A DNA stretch of 64,000 nucleotides from Propionimicrobium sp. PCR01-08-3 (GCF_030286045.1 NZ_CP127390.1:1-64000); one strand, 5' to 3'; counted from the first letter of the stretch, positions 54,611 through 63,279 are shown. Translations and numbers: made by a program. The notes: generated by a model not told the origin, from the sequence alone.

Positions 54611-54670
54611 GGCAGGTCACCGCAGAGGTTGGTAACCGGAGGAGTCGCTACCCTGGGCGAGCGACCTGCC
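54611..54670 (-). ncRNA. candidate structured RNA between cobN-like and binding-protein genes
   Basis: GGCAGG and CCTGCC close a 60-bp element. Inside are hairpins GGTT/AACC and GTCGCT/AGCGAC, so a three-way junction is possible. It lies just past the stop of the CobN-like gene. It may be a terminator, an RNA processing site or a sensor; no Rfam family is recognised. Confidence 0.35.
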
Positions 54671-54681
54671 GGCCAAAGCTT

Positions 54682-55866
54682 TCATCCGGCCAGCTGCTCG
54701 GTTCGCGAGTACGTATGGTCGGTTTGCGGGCCGGACGCCGGGTGCAGCGCGCGAAGGCGGCGTCCGGACTGGGACATACCCACCCAACTCAGCGCGGAGA
54801 CCGCCAAAGCCTGGGCGCTGCCGGTGATCGGCACGAGCCGGGGCACGCGAGCGCCGGTCAGCGCGTCGGCGTCGATCGTCTCCTGGCAGGCAATGACCGG
54901 GGTGGCCAGCCGGCCGTCGCGTCCGGGCCAGGCGGATACACCCCACGGAACGCTGTCGGCCAACGGGCCGTCCGCTGAGGTCGAGCTCAGCTTCTCGCGT
55001 GGAATCGTGCTGGTGACGGCACGCAACACCGGGACGCCGATCTGCGGGTACGGCAGGCTTGCCCAGTCATCATCGGTGGGATCGACCGTATCGTTGACGC
55101 TGATCATGGCATCGGCGACCGGCTGATCGTGATCGGAACAGAGCCGGTCGAAAGCCTGCTGAATGTTCTGCTGATCTCGGCCGCTTTGTGGCTCGCCGGG
55201 ATAGAAGAACGGCAGCACATTGGCGCCCCGATACTCCAATTCGTGGACGAGCGAATCGATGTGGGCGGTGTTGTGGCTGAGCCAGTGGCTTCGAGGGTAG
55301 GCGACGGCCACGGTCGGACGCTCCGGAAGCAGGCGAGGGCGGTACCCGGCGAGTGAAGTGAAAGTCCCGGCGTCCGGATGGCTGAGAGCCCAGGCGGGCA
55401 TGGGAAGCGGAAGGGGGACGGGCCAGCAGCCGTCGTTGGCGCGGTTGACGATGATGGCGAGCGCGGTGATGAGGTTCTCCAAACCTCCGGTGGCCAAGAG
55501 TTCTGCTAACCGGGCCCAACTGCCATCGGTCACGCCACTGGCGTAGGGGTTGCCGGCGGGCGGGACGCAGGCAGCGCCGGAAGCCGGTTGCAGGTGGACC
55601 CACGGCAGCGGCAGATGTTGTGCGCGGCGATCGTCCAGGGTCCGCTCGATGAGTTGCCATGCGTAGGCGTCCGCGGTCTCGCCATGCCAGATGATCGCGC
55701 TGGCGCGAGCAGCTGTCGAGGCGAACCAGGCCGCCTCGGCGGGATCGTTCAGCTGGTTTCCCGATCGGCCGACGACCGTATGGGACGCATGACTCAGGCG
55801 TCCGGCGGCTTCGGCGAGCAGCGCAAGATCATCTCCGGCAGCGGAGTAATAGCAGATAGTAGCCAC
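54682..55866 (-). CDS. free-standing N-terminal domain of CobN-like cobaltochelatase
   Basis: A 394-residue protein matching only the first third of CobN/ChlH (about 1200-1400 residues). Recognisable: RPTVAVAYPRSHWLSHNTAHID, LVHELEYRGANVLPFFYPG, IGVPVLRAVTSTIPREKL and WPGRDGRLATPVIACQE. It stops where CobN continues into the chelatase core, and no further CobN sequence is seen on either side. Start GTG 55866 has AGGAAGGGA upstream. A B12 riboswitch at 55935-56051 controls it. Reading frame is intact, so it looks functional, not decayed. Chelation is unlikely; a substrate-binding or delivery role for a corrinoid or cobalt is inferred. Confidence 0.75.
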   Translation of the reverse strand: MATICYYSAAGDDLALLAEAAGRLSHASHTVVGRSGNQLNDPAEAAWFASTAARASAIIWHGETADAYAWQLIERTLDDRRAQHLPLPWVHLQPASGAACVPPAGNPYASGVTDGSWARLAELLATGGLENLITALAIIVNRANDGCWPVPLPLPMPAWALSHPDAGTFTSLAGYRPRLLPERPTVAVAYPRSHWLSHNTAHIDSLVHELEYRGANVLPFFYPGEPQSGRDQQNIQQAFDRLCSDHDQPVADAMISVNDTVDPTDDDWASLPYPQIGVPVLRAVTSTIPREKLSSTSADGPLADSVPWGVSAWPGRDGRLATPVIACQETIDADALTGARVPRLVPITGSAQALAVSALSWVGMSQSGRRLRALHPASGPQTDHTYSRTEQLAG

Positions 55867-55934
55867 GACTACGCAATCCCTTCCTTGGGAGCGGAGACAG
55901 CAGTCACTGCCCCGGTCCTGTCCAACGAGAACGG

Positions 55935-56051
55935 CGCGTACCTGCTGCAGTCGACCGGGCTCATCCTTGGGCCTGAAACCAGGCCTGAGGCATTACCGTT
56001 GCGGGCCAGCACCGGAGTCACACCGGATTTCGCTGATACCAACAGGTACGC
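55935..56051 (-). promoter_or_regulatory. cobalamin (B12) riboswitch controlling the CobN-like gene
   Basis: On the minus strand: GCGAAATCCGGTG, then ACTCCGGTGCTG, the B12-box GCCCGCAACGGTAA and, near the 3' end, GAGCCCGG followed by CGACTGCAG. A 12-bp P1 stem (GCGTACCTGTTG with CAGCAGGTACGC) closes it. The order and spacing match adenosylcobalamin-type riboswitches. It lies 69 bp upstream of the GTG start. Confidence 0.92.
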
Positions 56052-56220
56052 ACAGGCTTCCTTGCTGTGGCATGTGATACTTTATCACATTTGCCCGTCT
56101 CGGCTAGGCCTGCACCAGCCGGGCTCGCCGCTCGAAGCGACAGGCTTGACGATACTCTGCGCGGCCGCGTGGCATGGTGAACGGCTCGCCGGAGGACGAT
56201 GCAGCCAGTTGCGCCTTCTG

Positions 56221-56241
56221 ACGCCTTCGTTTTAAAGGCGT
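56221..56241 (-). terminator. weak hairpin after the small lipoprotein gene
   Basis: ACGCCTT and AAGGCGT pair around a 7-nt loop, 19 bp past the stop at 56260. No U-run on the minus strand. It could end the binding-protein/lipoprotein transcript before the second riboswitch-controlled gene. Confidence 0.35.
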
Positions 56242-56259
56242 GGCTTTTGCACGGCGTGG

Positions 56260-56835
56260 TCAGCCGAGCGTGGCGTCCTCGATGCTCATGCCGTAGCGGG
56301 TCTGGAAGTAGTCCTGGATCGCTTGAACCTGGTCGCCGGTCTCGGTCTCGGCCTTCTCCCAGCGTCCATTGTCCTTGGTCGACTGGCTGAGGTCGTTGCC
56401 CTCGTCATCGAATACCGAAACCAAGGCATTGCTGGTCAGGTCGTAGGTGTAGTTGTAGGTCTTGCCCATCGCCGAGCTGACCAGATGGCGCAGGTAGGTG
56501 TTGTCGGCGTAGTTGAACTCGCCGTAGTTTTGGAAGGCCTCGCCGCTGGCCGGATCGATGAACTGGAAGGTGGCGGTCTTGGCCTGCTGATCGATGGTGA
56601 TCTCGAAACCGGAATCCTCGACGGCGGTGGCGTCCTTATCGGTGTCGGTCAGCATGCCGTCCTGGCTGGTCAGGGTGTGCTCTGCCGCGGGAGCATTCGC
56701 GCTTGCGGAGGCAGCGGGTGCGCTGCTGGCCGGCGTCTCGGGAGTGCCGGCGGCGGTCTCCGTGCTATCGGACGAGCATCCGGCCATGCCCAGGCCGAGT
56801 ACTGCCGCAGCGACAATGGCGATAGTGCGCTTCAT
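56260..56835 (-). CDS. small lipoprotein of unknown function
   Basis: A 191-residue secreted protein. Signal peptide MKRTIAIVAAAVLGLGMAGC with lipobox GMAGC (Cys20), then a Thr/Ala/Ser/Pro linker of about 45 residues. The C-terminal ~110 residues contain ATFQFIDPASGEAFQNYGEF, AMGKTYNYTYDL and QAIQDYFQTRYGMSIEDA. No family recognised. Start ATG 56835 follows AAGGAG. It is probably co-transcribed with binding-protein copy 1. A truncated paralogue lies at 63717. Confidence 0.82.
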   Translation of the reverse strand: MKRTIAIVAAAVLGLGMAGCSSDSTETAAGTPETPASSAPAASASANAPAAEHTLTSQDGMLTDTDKDATAVEDSGFEITIDQQAKTATFQFIDPASGEAFQNYGEFNYADNTYLRHLVSSAMGKTYNYTYDLTSNALVSVFDDEGNDLSQSTKDNGRWEKAETETGDQVQAIQDYFQTRYGMSIEDATLG

Positions 56836-56949
56836 TCTTCTTTTCTCCTTGTTGTTTGTGGAACATCGTGAATGACCGCAACCGACCCTTATCGGCTGAT
56901 CTGCGACGCCGACCAATCGCGGCTTGGTTGTGAACAGGATCGGTTTTGA

Positions 56950-56975
56950 GAGGGCGTCTGTTGCCCCCTCTTTTT
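56950..56975 (+). terminator. plus-strand terminator-like hairpin in the corrinoid cluster
   Basis: GAGGG pairs with CCCTC around 11 nt and is followed by TTTTTCT on the plus strand. The genes here run on minus, so it would oppose antisense transcription or act by its hairpin on minus. Confidence 0.4.
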
Positions 56976-57028
56976 CTGCTGAACCCCGGCACTCGATGCA
57001 CGTCTGTTCGAGGTACTGAACAGAGCAT

Positions 57029-58111
57029 CTACTTTGCGTCCGTGGGATCAACCGGCTGCCCGTAGACATCCGGACGCAGACTGGCTGCGAAATACTCCAG
57101 GGCGTCCGCATAGTAAGGCCCGGCGTTGAACAAGAAGTACTGCTGCGGCAGGTAGATCACCTTGCCGTCGCGTACCGCATCGACTGCCTGCCAGGCCTGG
57201 TTGGAGGCGAACTGCTCGTCCAGTTTCTGTTTGGCCTCATCGTTGTTCTCGATCATGGAGGTCACCAGCACATAATCGGGCTGGGCCGCGACTATCGCTT
57301 CGATGTCGAGATTGGTGGTCTCCGAACCCGGATTATCCGGCGCCAGCTCAGAGGCGATATTCGTGACGCCGAGGGTGGTGGCCATTTCTCCGGCAATCGA
57401 ATTGTCGAGTTTCACGGCCAGGGACTGGGCCGTGACATAGAGAATTGCCACCGATATGTCGTCGCCCGGCCACTTCGCTATGACCTCGTCGCGCTGGGAC
57501 GAGATGTCGGATATTCGCTGATCGACGATATCTTGAGTGCCGTTGATGGCTCCGAAGAGCTGGTAGGTGGTGACGAGATCCTCGAAAGAGCGCACCTTGA
57601 CCGACAGCGTCGTCATGTCGAGGCCCTGCATTGCCTTCAGCTGGGTGTCTTGGGAGCCCGCCATGGTGATGACCAGATCGGGGTTCTGCGCCGACAACTG
57701 CTCCATATTGATGGCGTACGAGCTGCCGACCTGGGGCAGCGCCTTCATCTCGTCTGCATGCTCGGTGACCAGCCGGAGGTTCTCGGTGATGTTCGGGCCG
57801 CAAACCGCGGTGCCGCCCGCGTCGTAGTAGATGTTCAACGGGGTGCCGGAGACGACGCACACCCGCTCGGGTTTCTGCTCCAGGGTGATGGTGTTGCCGA
57901 CGAAATCGGTGATCGTCATCGGATAGCTGTCGCCCGAGATCCGGACACTGTTGGCATCAAAGGAGGCGTTCGCGGCCGACGAATCGGGCGCGCCCGCGTT
58001 GGTGGACGAATCCGTGGGACCTGATCCGCAAGCGGCCAGCCCGAAGGCGAGCAGAGCCGCGATTCCTGATTGGGCAAGGAGTTTTCCGAACCTGCGTTTC
58101 TGACTCAACAC
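57029..58111 (-). CDS. FecB/BtuF-type solute-binding lipoprotein, copy 1, B12-riboswitch controlled
   Basis: A 360-residue extracytoplasmic binding protein. Lipobox LAAC after ~27 residues, then the same Peripla_BP_2 fold as the paralogue: VCVVSGTPLNIYYDAGGTAV, QLSAQNPDLVITMA, VLVTSMIENNDEA and YLPQQYFLFNAGPYYADAL. Start GTG 58111 with GGAAGGAATT upstream; the next codon is TTG. A cobalamin riboswitch at 58178-58294 precedes it. B12-responsive control argues for cobalamin, cobinamide or a cobalt complex as ligand, which is inference. No permease or ATPase gene is nearby. Confidence 0.9.
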   Translation of the reverse strand: MLSQKRRFGKLLAQSGIAALLAFGLAACGSGPTDSSTNAGAPDSSAANASFDANSVRISGDSYPMTITDFVGNTITLEQKPERVCVVSGTPLNIYYDAGGTAVCGPNITENLRLVTEHADEMKALPQVGSSYAINMEQLSAQNPDLVITMAGSQDTQLKAMQGLDMTTLSVKVRSFEDLVTTYQLFGAINGTQDIVDQRISDISSQRDEVIAKWPGDDISVAILYVTAQSLAVKLDNSIAGEMATTLGVTNIASELAPDNPGSETTNLDIEAIVAAQPDYVLVTSMIENNDEAKQKLDEQFASNQAWQAVDAVRDGKVIYLPQQYFLFNAGPYYADALEYFAASLRPDVYGQPVDPTDAK

Positions 58112-58177
58112 AATTCCTTCCGGAACGGAGCCAGACGGATCTGCTCCGTCCCTTATCCATCGAGGACGGTGCTTGAA

Positions 58178-58294
58178 CCCACTGCAGTCGACCGGACTTG
58201 TCCTCTTTGAGAGAGGCTTTACCGTTGCGGGCCAGTGCCGGAATTCGTGGTCAAAGAATCTTTGGCCACACCGGACTTCGCTGATTCCAATGGG
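58178..58294 (-). promoter_or_regulatory. cobalamin (B12) riboswitch controlling binding-protein copy 1
   Basis: Minus strand: AATCAGCGAAGTCCGGTGTG, then TTCCGGCACTG, GCCCGCAACGGTAA and CAAGTCCGGTCGACTGCAG. CCCATTG pairs with CAGTGGG as P1. It has an extra hairpin insertion (CAAAGATTCTTTG) compared with the other copy. It is 66 bp from the GTG start. Confidence 0.92.
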
Positions 58295-58368
58295 CAGTCG
58301 CGATCCTTATCGACCACGACATCGTCACGCTAACACCGCCGATGAACGACGATTCGGTAAGGGTTACC

Positions 58369-60699
58369 TCAGTCCTTCGACTTCGGGCCTGCCGTTGGTG
58401 TATCTGATTCCGATCGATGTGATGGTCGGGATTCCGCCGCGGCGATCGACGGCATTTTCGCCATATTTTCGATGGAGCCGGGTATTTGGATTCTGGTGGT
58501 GCCTGCGGCGGTGATGGCGTAGTGGTAGCCGAGTTTCGTGGTCCAGATGTAGAGGCCGGGGCTGGGCTGCTCTAACTGGCAGTCGCCGTGAGTTTTCGCC
58601 CGGTGGGCTTTGCGGGATAGCGGCCCGAGGTTGCCGGGATGGGTTTGGCCTTTGTCCCCGTTCACGAATGGAATGGTGTGATCCATGTCGCAGTGCTGGG
58701 CGGCGATCGTCCCGTAGGGGAATACGTCGACGGGGTTGCGTTGCTCGATGACGAACCGCATCCGATCGGGCGTCTGATAGGCGTCCGACGGCTGAATGGT
58801 GCCCGGATCAATGATGGGTCGGACGATGACTGTCGAGTCTTTCAAGAACTCGGGCAGTTGGCTGGTGAGCAGGGGTCCCCAACCGTCGACACGGGCGACC
58901 CCAAGCGGCGGCAGATGTGGGCCGTGGCCTGGATGATCATCTGACTCGCAATCGGTTGCACTGGGGTCAGCGTTGCGGCGGCCATGACCAGCCCTATTCC
59001 AGGGCCCCGACTGCTCCGGATCGCCCTCGCCCGTTCCGGAGGTGTGGCCCGGCACCAAGTCGTCGGCGTTGATATGCACGACCAGCGTGTGGACGGGCAT
59101 GGTGGCGCCCTCGGCAGAGCGCGGGCATACCGGCAGATCCGCATTCCTGTCCAGACTGCCGTGACCGTCCGGCGGACAGGAGTCCTCGGCATCCTCGGGT
59201 GGTGGCTCATCAACGTCGAATACCCGAGGCTCATTCGTCCCGAATGATCGGCCCGGAAGTGAGAAGGAGCAGCTGCCGGATCCGCTAGAGGTCCGCGTTG
59301 ATGGCGGTGTGTCGGCCGGTCTACGGGAATCGTGGCCGACTTGACTCCCGGTTTCCGCTGTCCCCACCATGCTGCGACCTGAGATCCCGGTGTCGGAGAC
59401 TTCGTCGGCTTCGGTGCCGAAGATGGCATCCAACGTGTGGCGCCAGTCCGGAACCGGCCGCTGAATTTCGGCTGATCCACTGCCCGCTCGCGGGGCGTCT
59501 GATGCTGGAGCGAAGGAGGTGATGGGTTGCTGGGAGGTGAGGTCGGAGCGGCTTGACGATCCAGGTGCTGGCGACTCGTCCGCTGGTTGCGGGAAGAACG
59601 ACTCGTCGCCAAGATCGATAGCCGGGTCGCCGCTGCCCGCCCGCGAGGATTCTTCCCAGAACCAGGAGTCTGCCAGGTGTTCAGCATTCGACGTCGCGGA
59701 CCGCTGACTGACCGGCCTGGTGTCGGGCGGAGCTGACGTCGTGACGGGCAGGGCACCTTGTTGGCAGGGCTGGTTTTGGAAGTGCCGACAGAGGATACCC
59801 AGGGCTTTCGCGCGGCGGATATCAAGGTCGCGTCCGATCAACGGATCCGGGGAGGTGGGCAGGGTGCCTGCGATCTTTCTCAGGACGAAGTCGAACATCA
59901 ACCCGTCTTCGGGATTCACCACACCGTAGATGGAGACGTGTCCGTCGTCGATCGGCGAGATGTGGATGAATCGGGACAACCGTTTCGCCTCGGCGCGTTT
60001 GCGGGCCAGCTCGTGGTCGGCGGCGATGACGTGTTCTTCCAGGTCTTTCATCGCTTTCGACAACGGCTGATAGGCGAGAATGTCGGCCATCTTCTCGTCC
60101 ACCTCAAGGCACGCTTTCAGGGGGAGGCAGGCGCAGCGTTGGCAGACTTTCTTGGCCCGCCAGACCCGCACCTGGCCACAGATGACCTTCTGGAACATGC
60201 GGGGATGCCGATGCCGCAGGTCGAGAGCGAACCCGATCTGAGCGAGCGCCAGTGATGCGGGGATGCCGAGCAGGGGGCCGATCTCCAACGCCAAGAACTC
60301 ACCGATTTTCGGGGTGCCGTCATGACCCGGGGTCATGAATCGTTCCATGCCTTCGAACACGGCCTCCTGATCGATCTGCCACAAATCGGCAGCATGCAGG
60401 ATAGCGATCAGTTCGGCGACCTCAAATGCTTTGATCTGCTGATGCGCAAAATCCAAGGCAGCCACAGCATTCGCAGCGTCGGACGGCCTGACCAGCGCCT
60501 CGGTGCCACAAATCGGCTCTGCCACCTGACCATCGGTCGAGCCGGGAGCAGAGCCCGCGGCCGGCCGGGAAGGATGTGTTGGCCGAGAGGCTGGCATGTC
60601 CGCGGAATCGACCGGTACGCCAACCGCACTGAGCACCGAACCGGGAGCAGGGGTTGCCTTCTCTCCATCGTCCGCTTTGCGCGTCGTGTGGTCTTCCAT
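58369..60699 (-). CDS. DUF222/HNH endonuclease domain protein
   Basis: A 776-residue protein of the actinobacterial 13E12/DUF222 group. The N-terminal DUF222 region holds FAHQQIKAFEVAELIAILHAAD; the long middle (about 330-610) is disordered and Ser/Pro/Gly-rich. The C-terminal HNH nuclease has CDMDHTIPFVNGDKGQTHPGN followed by HRAKTHGDCQLEQP. Such genes are multi-copy in many actinobacteria and have been linked to mobile introns or intein-like elements; activity here is unproven. Start ATG 60699. Confidence 0.88.
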   Translation of the reverse strand: MEDHTTRKADDGEKATPAPGSVLSAVGVPVDSADMPASRPTHPSRPAAGSAPGSTDGQVAEPICGTEALVRPSDAANAVAALDFAHQQIKAFEVAELIAILHAADLWQIDQEAVFEGMERFMTPGHDGTPKIGEFLALEIGPLLGIPASLALAQIGFALDLRHRHPRMFQKVICGQVRVWRAKKVCQRCACLPLKACLEVDEKMADILAYQPLSKAMKDLEEHVIAADHELARKRAEAKRLSRFIHISPIDDGHVSIYGVVNPEDGLMFDFVLRKIAGTLPTSPDPLIGRDLDIRRAKALGILCRHFQNQPCQQGALPVTTSAPPDTRPVSQRSATSNAEHLADSWFWEESSRAGSGDPAIDLGDESFFPQPADESPAPGSSSRSDLTSQQPITSFAPASDAPRAGSGSAEIQRPVPDWRHTLDAIFGTEADEVSDTGISGRSMVGTAETGSQVGHDSRRPADTPPSTRTSSGSGSCSFSLPGRSFGTNEPRVFDVDEPPPEDAEDSCPPDGHGSLDRNADLPVCPRSAEGATMPVHTLVVHINADDLVPGHTSGTGEGDPEQSGPWNRAGHGRRNADPSATDCESDDHPGHGPHLPPLGVARVDGWGPLLTSQLPEFLKDSTVIVRPIIDPGTIQPSDAYQTPDRMRFVIEQRNPVDVFPYGTIAAQHCDMDHTIPFVNGDKGQTHPGNLGPLSRKAHRAKTHGDCQLEQPSPGLYIWTTKLGYHYAITAAGTTRIQIPGSIENMAKMPSIAAAESRPSHRSESDTPTAGPKSKD

Positions 60700-61110
60700 A
60701 AAAGAACTCTACTCGAACATACCGACAAAAACAGACGAATCTACCACTAAATCGAAAAAAGATTCGAGAAATCTTCCAGGGTGACGCGTCCCCATTGCCG
60801 AGCTGACATCATGCTGCAACGGGCGCTGTGCGTACAAGGAGGCACACGAGTGAGTCGATGCTGCCGAACACGCCCGGACAGCGGTCCCAGTGCCGCTAGT
60901 GCATGTGGCGCATTAATCGGAGCACGCCTTATCTAGGGGACGCGACCGCCGTTACGTCCAAATGGTCGCGTGCGTACTACCCGACATGGCGCTACCCGAT
61001 GAGACCTGCTGTGAACTCGCGGCCCAGGCGTCTGCGGCGAGCACGCTGTCAACCGAGAGTTCGCCGTAATCGGGGCCATCCGGGCACGGGCTCAGTCTAG
61101 AGCCGGGGGC
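60700..61110. other. intergenic region, nothing recognised
   Basis: About 410 bp. An A-rich stretch near 60720-60770 is unlike the rest. A short open frame at 60903-61100 has no recognised similarity. I see no promoter-like pair I would defend. Confidence 0.4.
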
Positions 61111-62280
61111 TCAGGCGACGCGGTAGCGGTTCAGCACCTCGGGATCGACATCGACACCCAGACCCGGGCGATCGGGAACGGCGACTCGACCGTCATGCAG
61201 CGTGAAAGGCGTAGTTAGCAGGTCATCGCGCAACGGATTTCGGGTCCTGTCGAATTCGATCACCGGCTCGTTCTGCAGCGGCACCGGCACGTATCCAAAC
61301 GGCGTCAGCGGCAGGGCGCTGCAGACCTGTAAGCCCGCAGCAAGAGCGATGCCCGACCCCCAGACATGCGGCACCACGCGCAGATTATGAGCGGACGCCA
61401 GCGCCTGAATCTTCATCGCCTCCGAGATACCGCCGCACACGCAGATGTCCGGCTGGACGATATCGACGCAGCCCCCGGCAATGAAATCACGGAACCCATA
61501 GCGGGTGTACTCGGCCTCGCCACCGGCGATCGGGACGCTCAGCGCGGTGCGCACCCGGGCATATCCTTCGCGGTCCTCGGGCGGTACCGGCTCTTCGAAC
61601 ATCTCGACGCCCGCGTCCTCAAGATGACGGCCCATCAGCACGGCAGTGCTCGAGTTATACGCATGGTTGGCGTCGGTCAGCAGGTGGAAGTCGTCGCCGA
61701 GGGCTTGCCGCACTCTGGCGATCCGGGCTGCGTCCTGGCGCACCGGCAGCAGGCCTATCTTGATCTTGAGCATCGCGAACCCGGTGGCGGCGTAACGTTC
61801 CATCTCGGATTGCAGCGCGCTAAGGTCGCGTGCCGGATCGAAGGTCGTCTCGCGGTAGTAGCCGCCGGTGCCATAAGCCTGGACGCTGTCGCGGAAGCGT
61901 CCGCCCATCAGCGTGGAGACCGGAACCCCGAGCGCCTTTCCGGCGAGATCCCACAGCGCGATGTCGATCGCGCTGATGGCCTCGATGTAAGCGCCCTTCT
62001 GACCGAAATCCCGGGTTTGGGTATAGAGCGTGTCCCAAACCAAGCCGGGGGAGGCGTCCGGCATGGCGAGCAAAGTCGGGCCGAGCACGTGCTCGACACA
62101 TGCCTTGACGGGTTCGGCCGGGCCATATTGGCCACCTTCGCCCCACCCGGTCAAGCCGTCATCGGTGGTCAGTTTCACCAAGAAGCTGTTGCGTTCGGGG
62201 AAGGCCGCCTGGGACGAGAAGAAGCGGTCGCCGCCCAGCGGCACCTTGAGGATGAACGTCTCGATACGGCTGATCTTCAT
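61111..62280 (-). CDS. mandelate racemase/muconate lactonizing (enolase superfamily) sugar acid dehydratase
   Basis: A 389-residue cytoplasmic enzyme. N-terminal capping domain ends near 125; the barrel has the lysine pair in MLKIKIGLLP, metal ligands in LLTDANHAY, MFEEPVPPED and IAGGEAEY, and VVPHVWGSGI with a catalytic-site histidine. The family dehydrates sugar acids or racemises acids; the closest look is the RspA/galactonate dehydratase-like group, not assigned. Start ATG 62280 has GGAGAACCC upstream. No transporter adjoins. Confidence 0.88.
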   Translation of the reverse strand: MKISRIETFILKVPLGGDRFFSSQAAFPERNSFLVKLTTDDGLTGWGEGGQYGPAEPVKACVEHVLGPTLLAMPDASPGLVWDTLYTQTRDFGQKGAYIEAISAIDIALWDLAGKALGVPVSTLMGGRFRDSVQAYGTGGYYRETTFDPARDLSALQSEMERYAATGFAMLKIKIGLLPVRQDAARIARVRQALGDDFHLLTDANHAYNSSTAVLMGRHLEDAGVEMFEEPVPPEDREGYARVRTALSVPIAGGEAEYTRYGFRDFIAGGCVDIVQPDICVCGGISEAMKIQALASAHNLRVVPHVWGSGIALAAGLQVCSALPLTPFGYVPVPLQNEPVIEFDRTRNPLRDDLLTTPFTLHDGRVAVPDRPGLGVDVDPEVLNRYRVA

Positions 62281-62316
62281 GGGTTCTCCGCTCGTCCACA
62301 GCAAGGTGGTTCGTTC

Positions 62317-62637
62317 TTATGCGGCCTTCAAAGGCTTGATCGAGGCCACAACCTCACGCAATGCGCGACGCTCAAGGCGCAACTCGTAGTTCGACTGCAG
62401 GTTCATCCAGAACTCTTCGGAGGTCCCGAAGTATCGTGCCAGACGAATTGCGGTGTCGGCAGTGATCCCCCGCTTGCCGTGAACGATTTCGTTGATCCGC
62501 CGGGGCGGCACTTCGATCGACAACGCAAGCTTGTTCTGTGTGATTCCGAATCCCTCGATGAAATCTTCCAGCAGGATCTCGCCTGGATGGATCGGCTCCA
62601 TCAAATCGGTCTCAGTGGTAGTCGATGAGCTCGACAT
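62317..62637 (-). CDS. higA: HigA-type antitoxin
   Basis: A 106-residue DNA-binding antitoxin. MEPIHPGEILLEDFIEGFGIT is the VapI/HigA start, KLALSIEVPPRRINEIVHG and RLARYFGTSEEFWMNLQSNYEL follow. Start ATG 62637 has AGGAGG about 9 nt upstream. It overlaps higB by 26 bp, the toxin gene being first. Confidence 0.95.
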   Translation of the reverse strand: MSSSSTTTETDLMEPIHPGEILLEDFIEGFGITQNKLALSIEVPPRRINEIVHGKRGITADTAIRLARYFGTSEEFWMNLQSNYELRLERRALREVVASIKPLKAA

Positions 62638-62893
62638 CTTCTGCACCTCCTTCAGTCCAAACAAAACAAATCCGCCACTGCGTGTTGACGCGGATGCTGT
62701 ACTGGCCGCGACGATCGCCGGTCAGCCGTTCCAAACGATTTCCCGGTGGGATACGGAGGTCCTCGACGTTCTTGGCCGCATGGATCATCTCCAGTTTTCG
62801 CAGGGTCGCCCGTTGTAATACGCGGTCAACGCCCTTGACATACTGCTCGTGCCAGATCTGCTCGGTGTCTTTGCTCCCGAACGACCTGATCAT
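62612..62893 (-). CDS. higB: HigB-type toxin
   Basis: A 93-residue RelE-superfamily ribosome-dependent mRNase. IRSFGSKDTEQIWHEQYVKG, LRIPPGNRLERLTGDRRGQY and SIRVNTQWRICFVWTEGGAEDVE match HigB. Start ATG 62893. It forms the toxin-first module with higA and lies divergent to a HicAB pair. Confidence 0.95.
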   Translation of the reverse strand: MIRSFGSKDTEQIWHEQYVKGVDRVLQRATLRKLEMIHAAKNVEDLRIPPGNRLERLTGDRRGQYSIRVNTQWRICFVWTEGGAEDVELIDYH

Positions 62894-62910
62894 TTGACCA
62901 GCATGACATG

Positions 62911-62945
62911 GTTAACGGACGTCGTCAATAACGGAACGCGTTAAC
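62911..62945. promoter_or_regulatory. candidate toxin-antitoxin operator
   Basis: GTTAACG (62911-62917) and CGTTAAC (62939-62945) form an inverted pair, 18 bp upstream of higB. The shared 180-bp gap to hicA contains no other clear repeat. Either HigA or HicB could bind. Confidence 0.4.
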
Positions 62946-63072
62946 TCTGGGTGCTGGCGATCTGTTTGGACGGTCCGAGACTACATAGTTGCTGCTATCG
63001 CTAAGGAATATCAGGCGACAAGCGAGTCCATGGCCTCTTGAGTCAGCAATAAAGCCCCACTAGACTTCGATC

Positions 63073-63279
63073 ATGAAGCCCCAGAAGTATCGAGATGTAA
63101 CGGCGGTACTTACTGGGCAGGGGTGGGTATGGCTGCGGAATGCCGCTGGTTCCCATGAGATCTGGGGATCACCCGATGGCAAGACGAAGCTGGTTGTTCC
63201 GCACCATCGAGAAGTAACCGCGGGCGTGCTGCGAAAGATCGCCGCGAAGCTGGACGAGGTTCCGGACAGTTGGAAGTAG
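63073..63279 (+). CDS. hicA: HicA-type toxin
   Basis: A 68-residue dsRBD-fold mRNA interferase. LTGQGWVWLRNAAGSHEIWGSPDG has the HicA histidine in SHEIW, and VVPHHREVTAGVLRKIA is the typical end. Start ATG 63073. HicB follows in 17 bp. Confidence 0.93.
   Translation: MKPQKYRDVTAVLTGQGWVWLRNAAGSHEIWGSPDGKTKLVVPHHREVTAGVLRKIAAKLDEVPDSWK

Noticed and set aside
60903-61100. Small plus-strand open frame of 65 residues
   Set aside because: No recognised motif and no ribosome site; left as intergenic.
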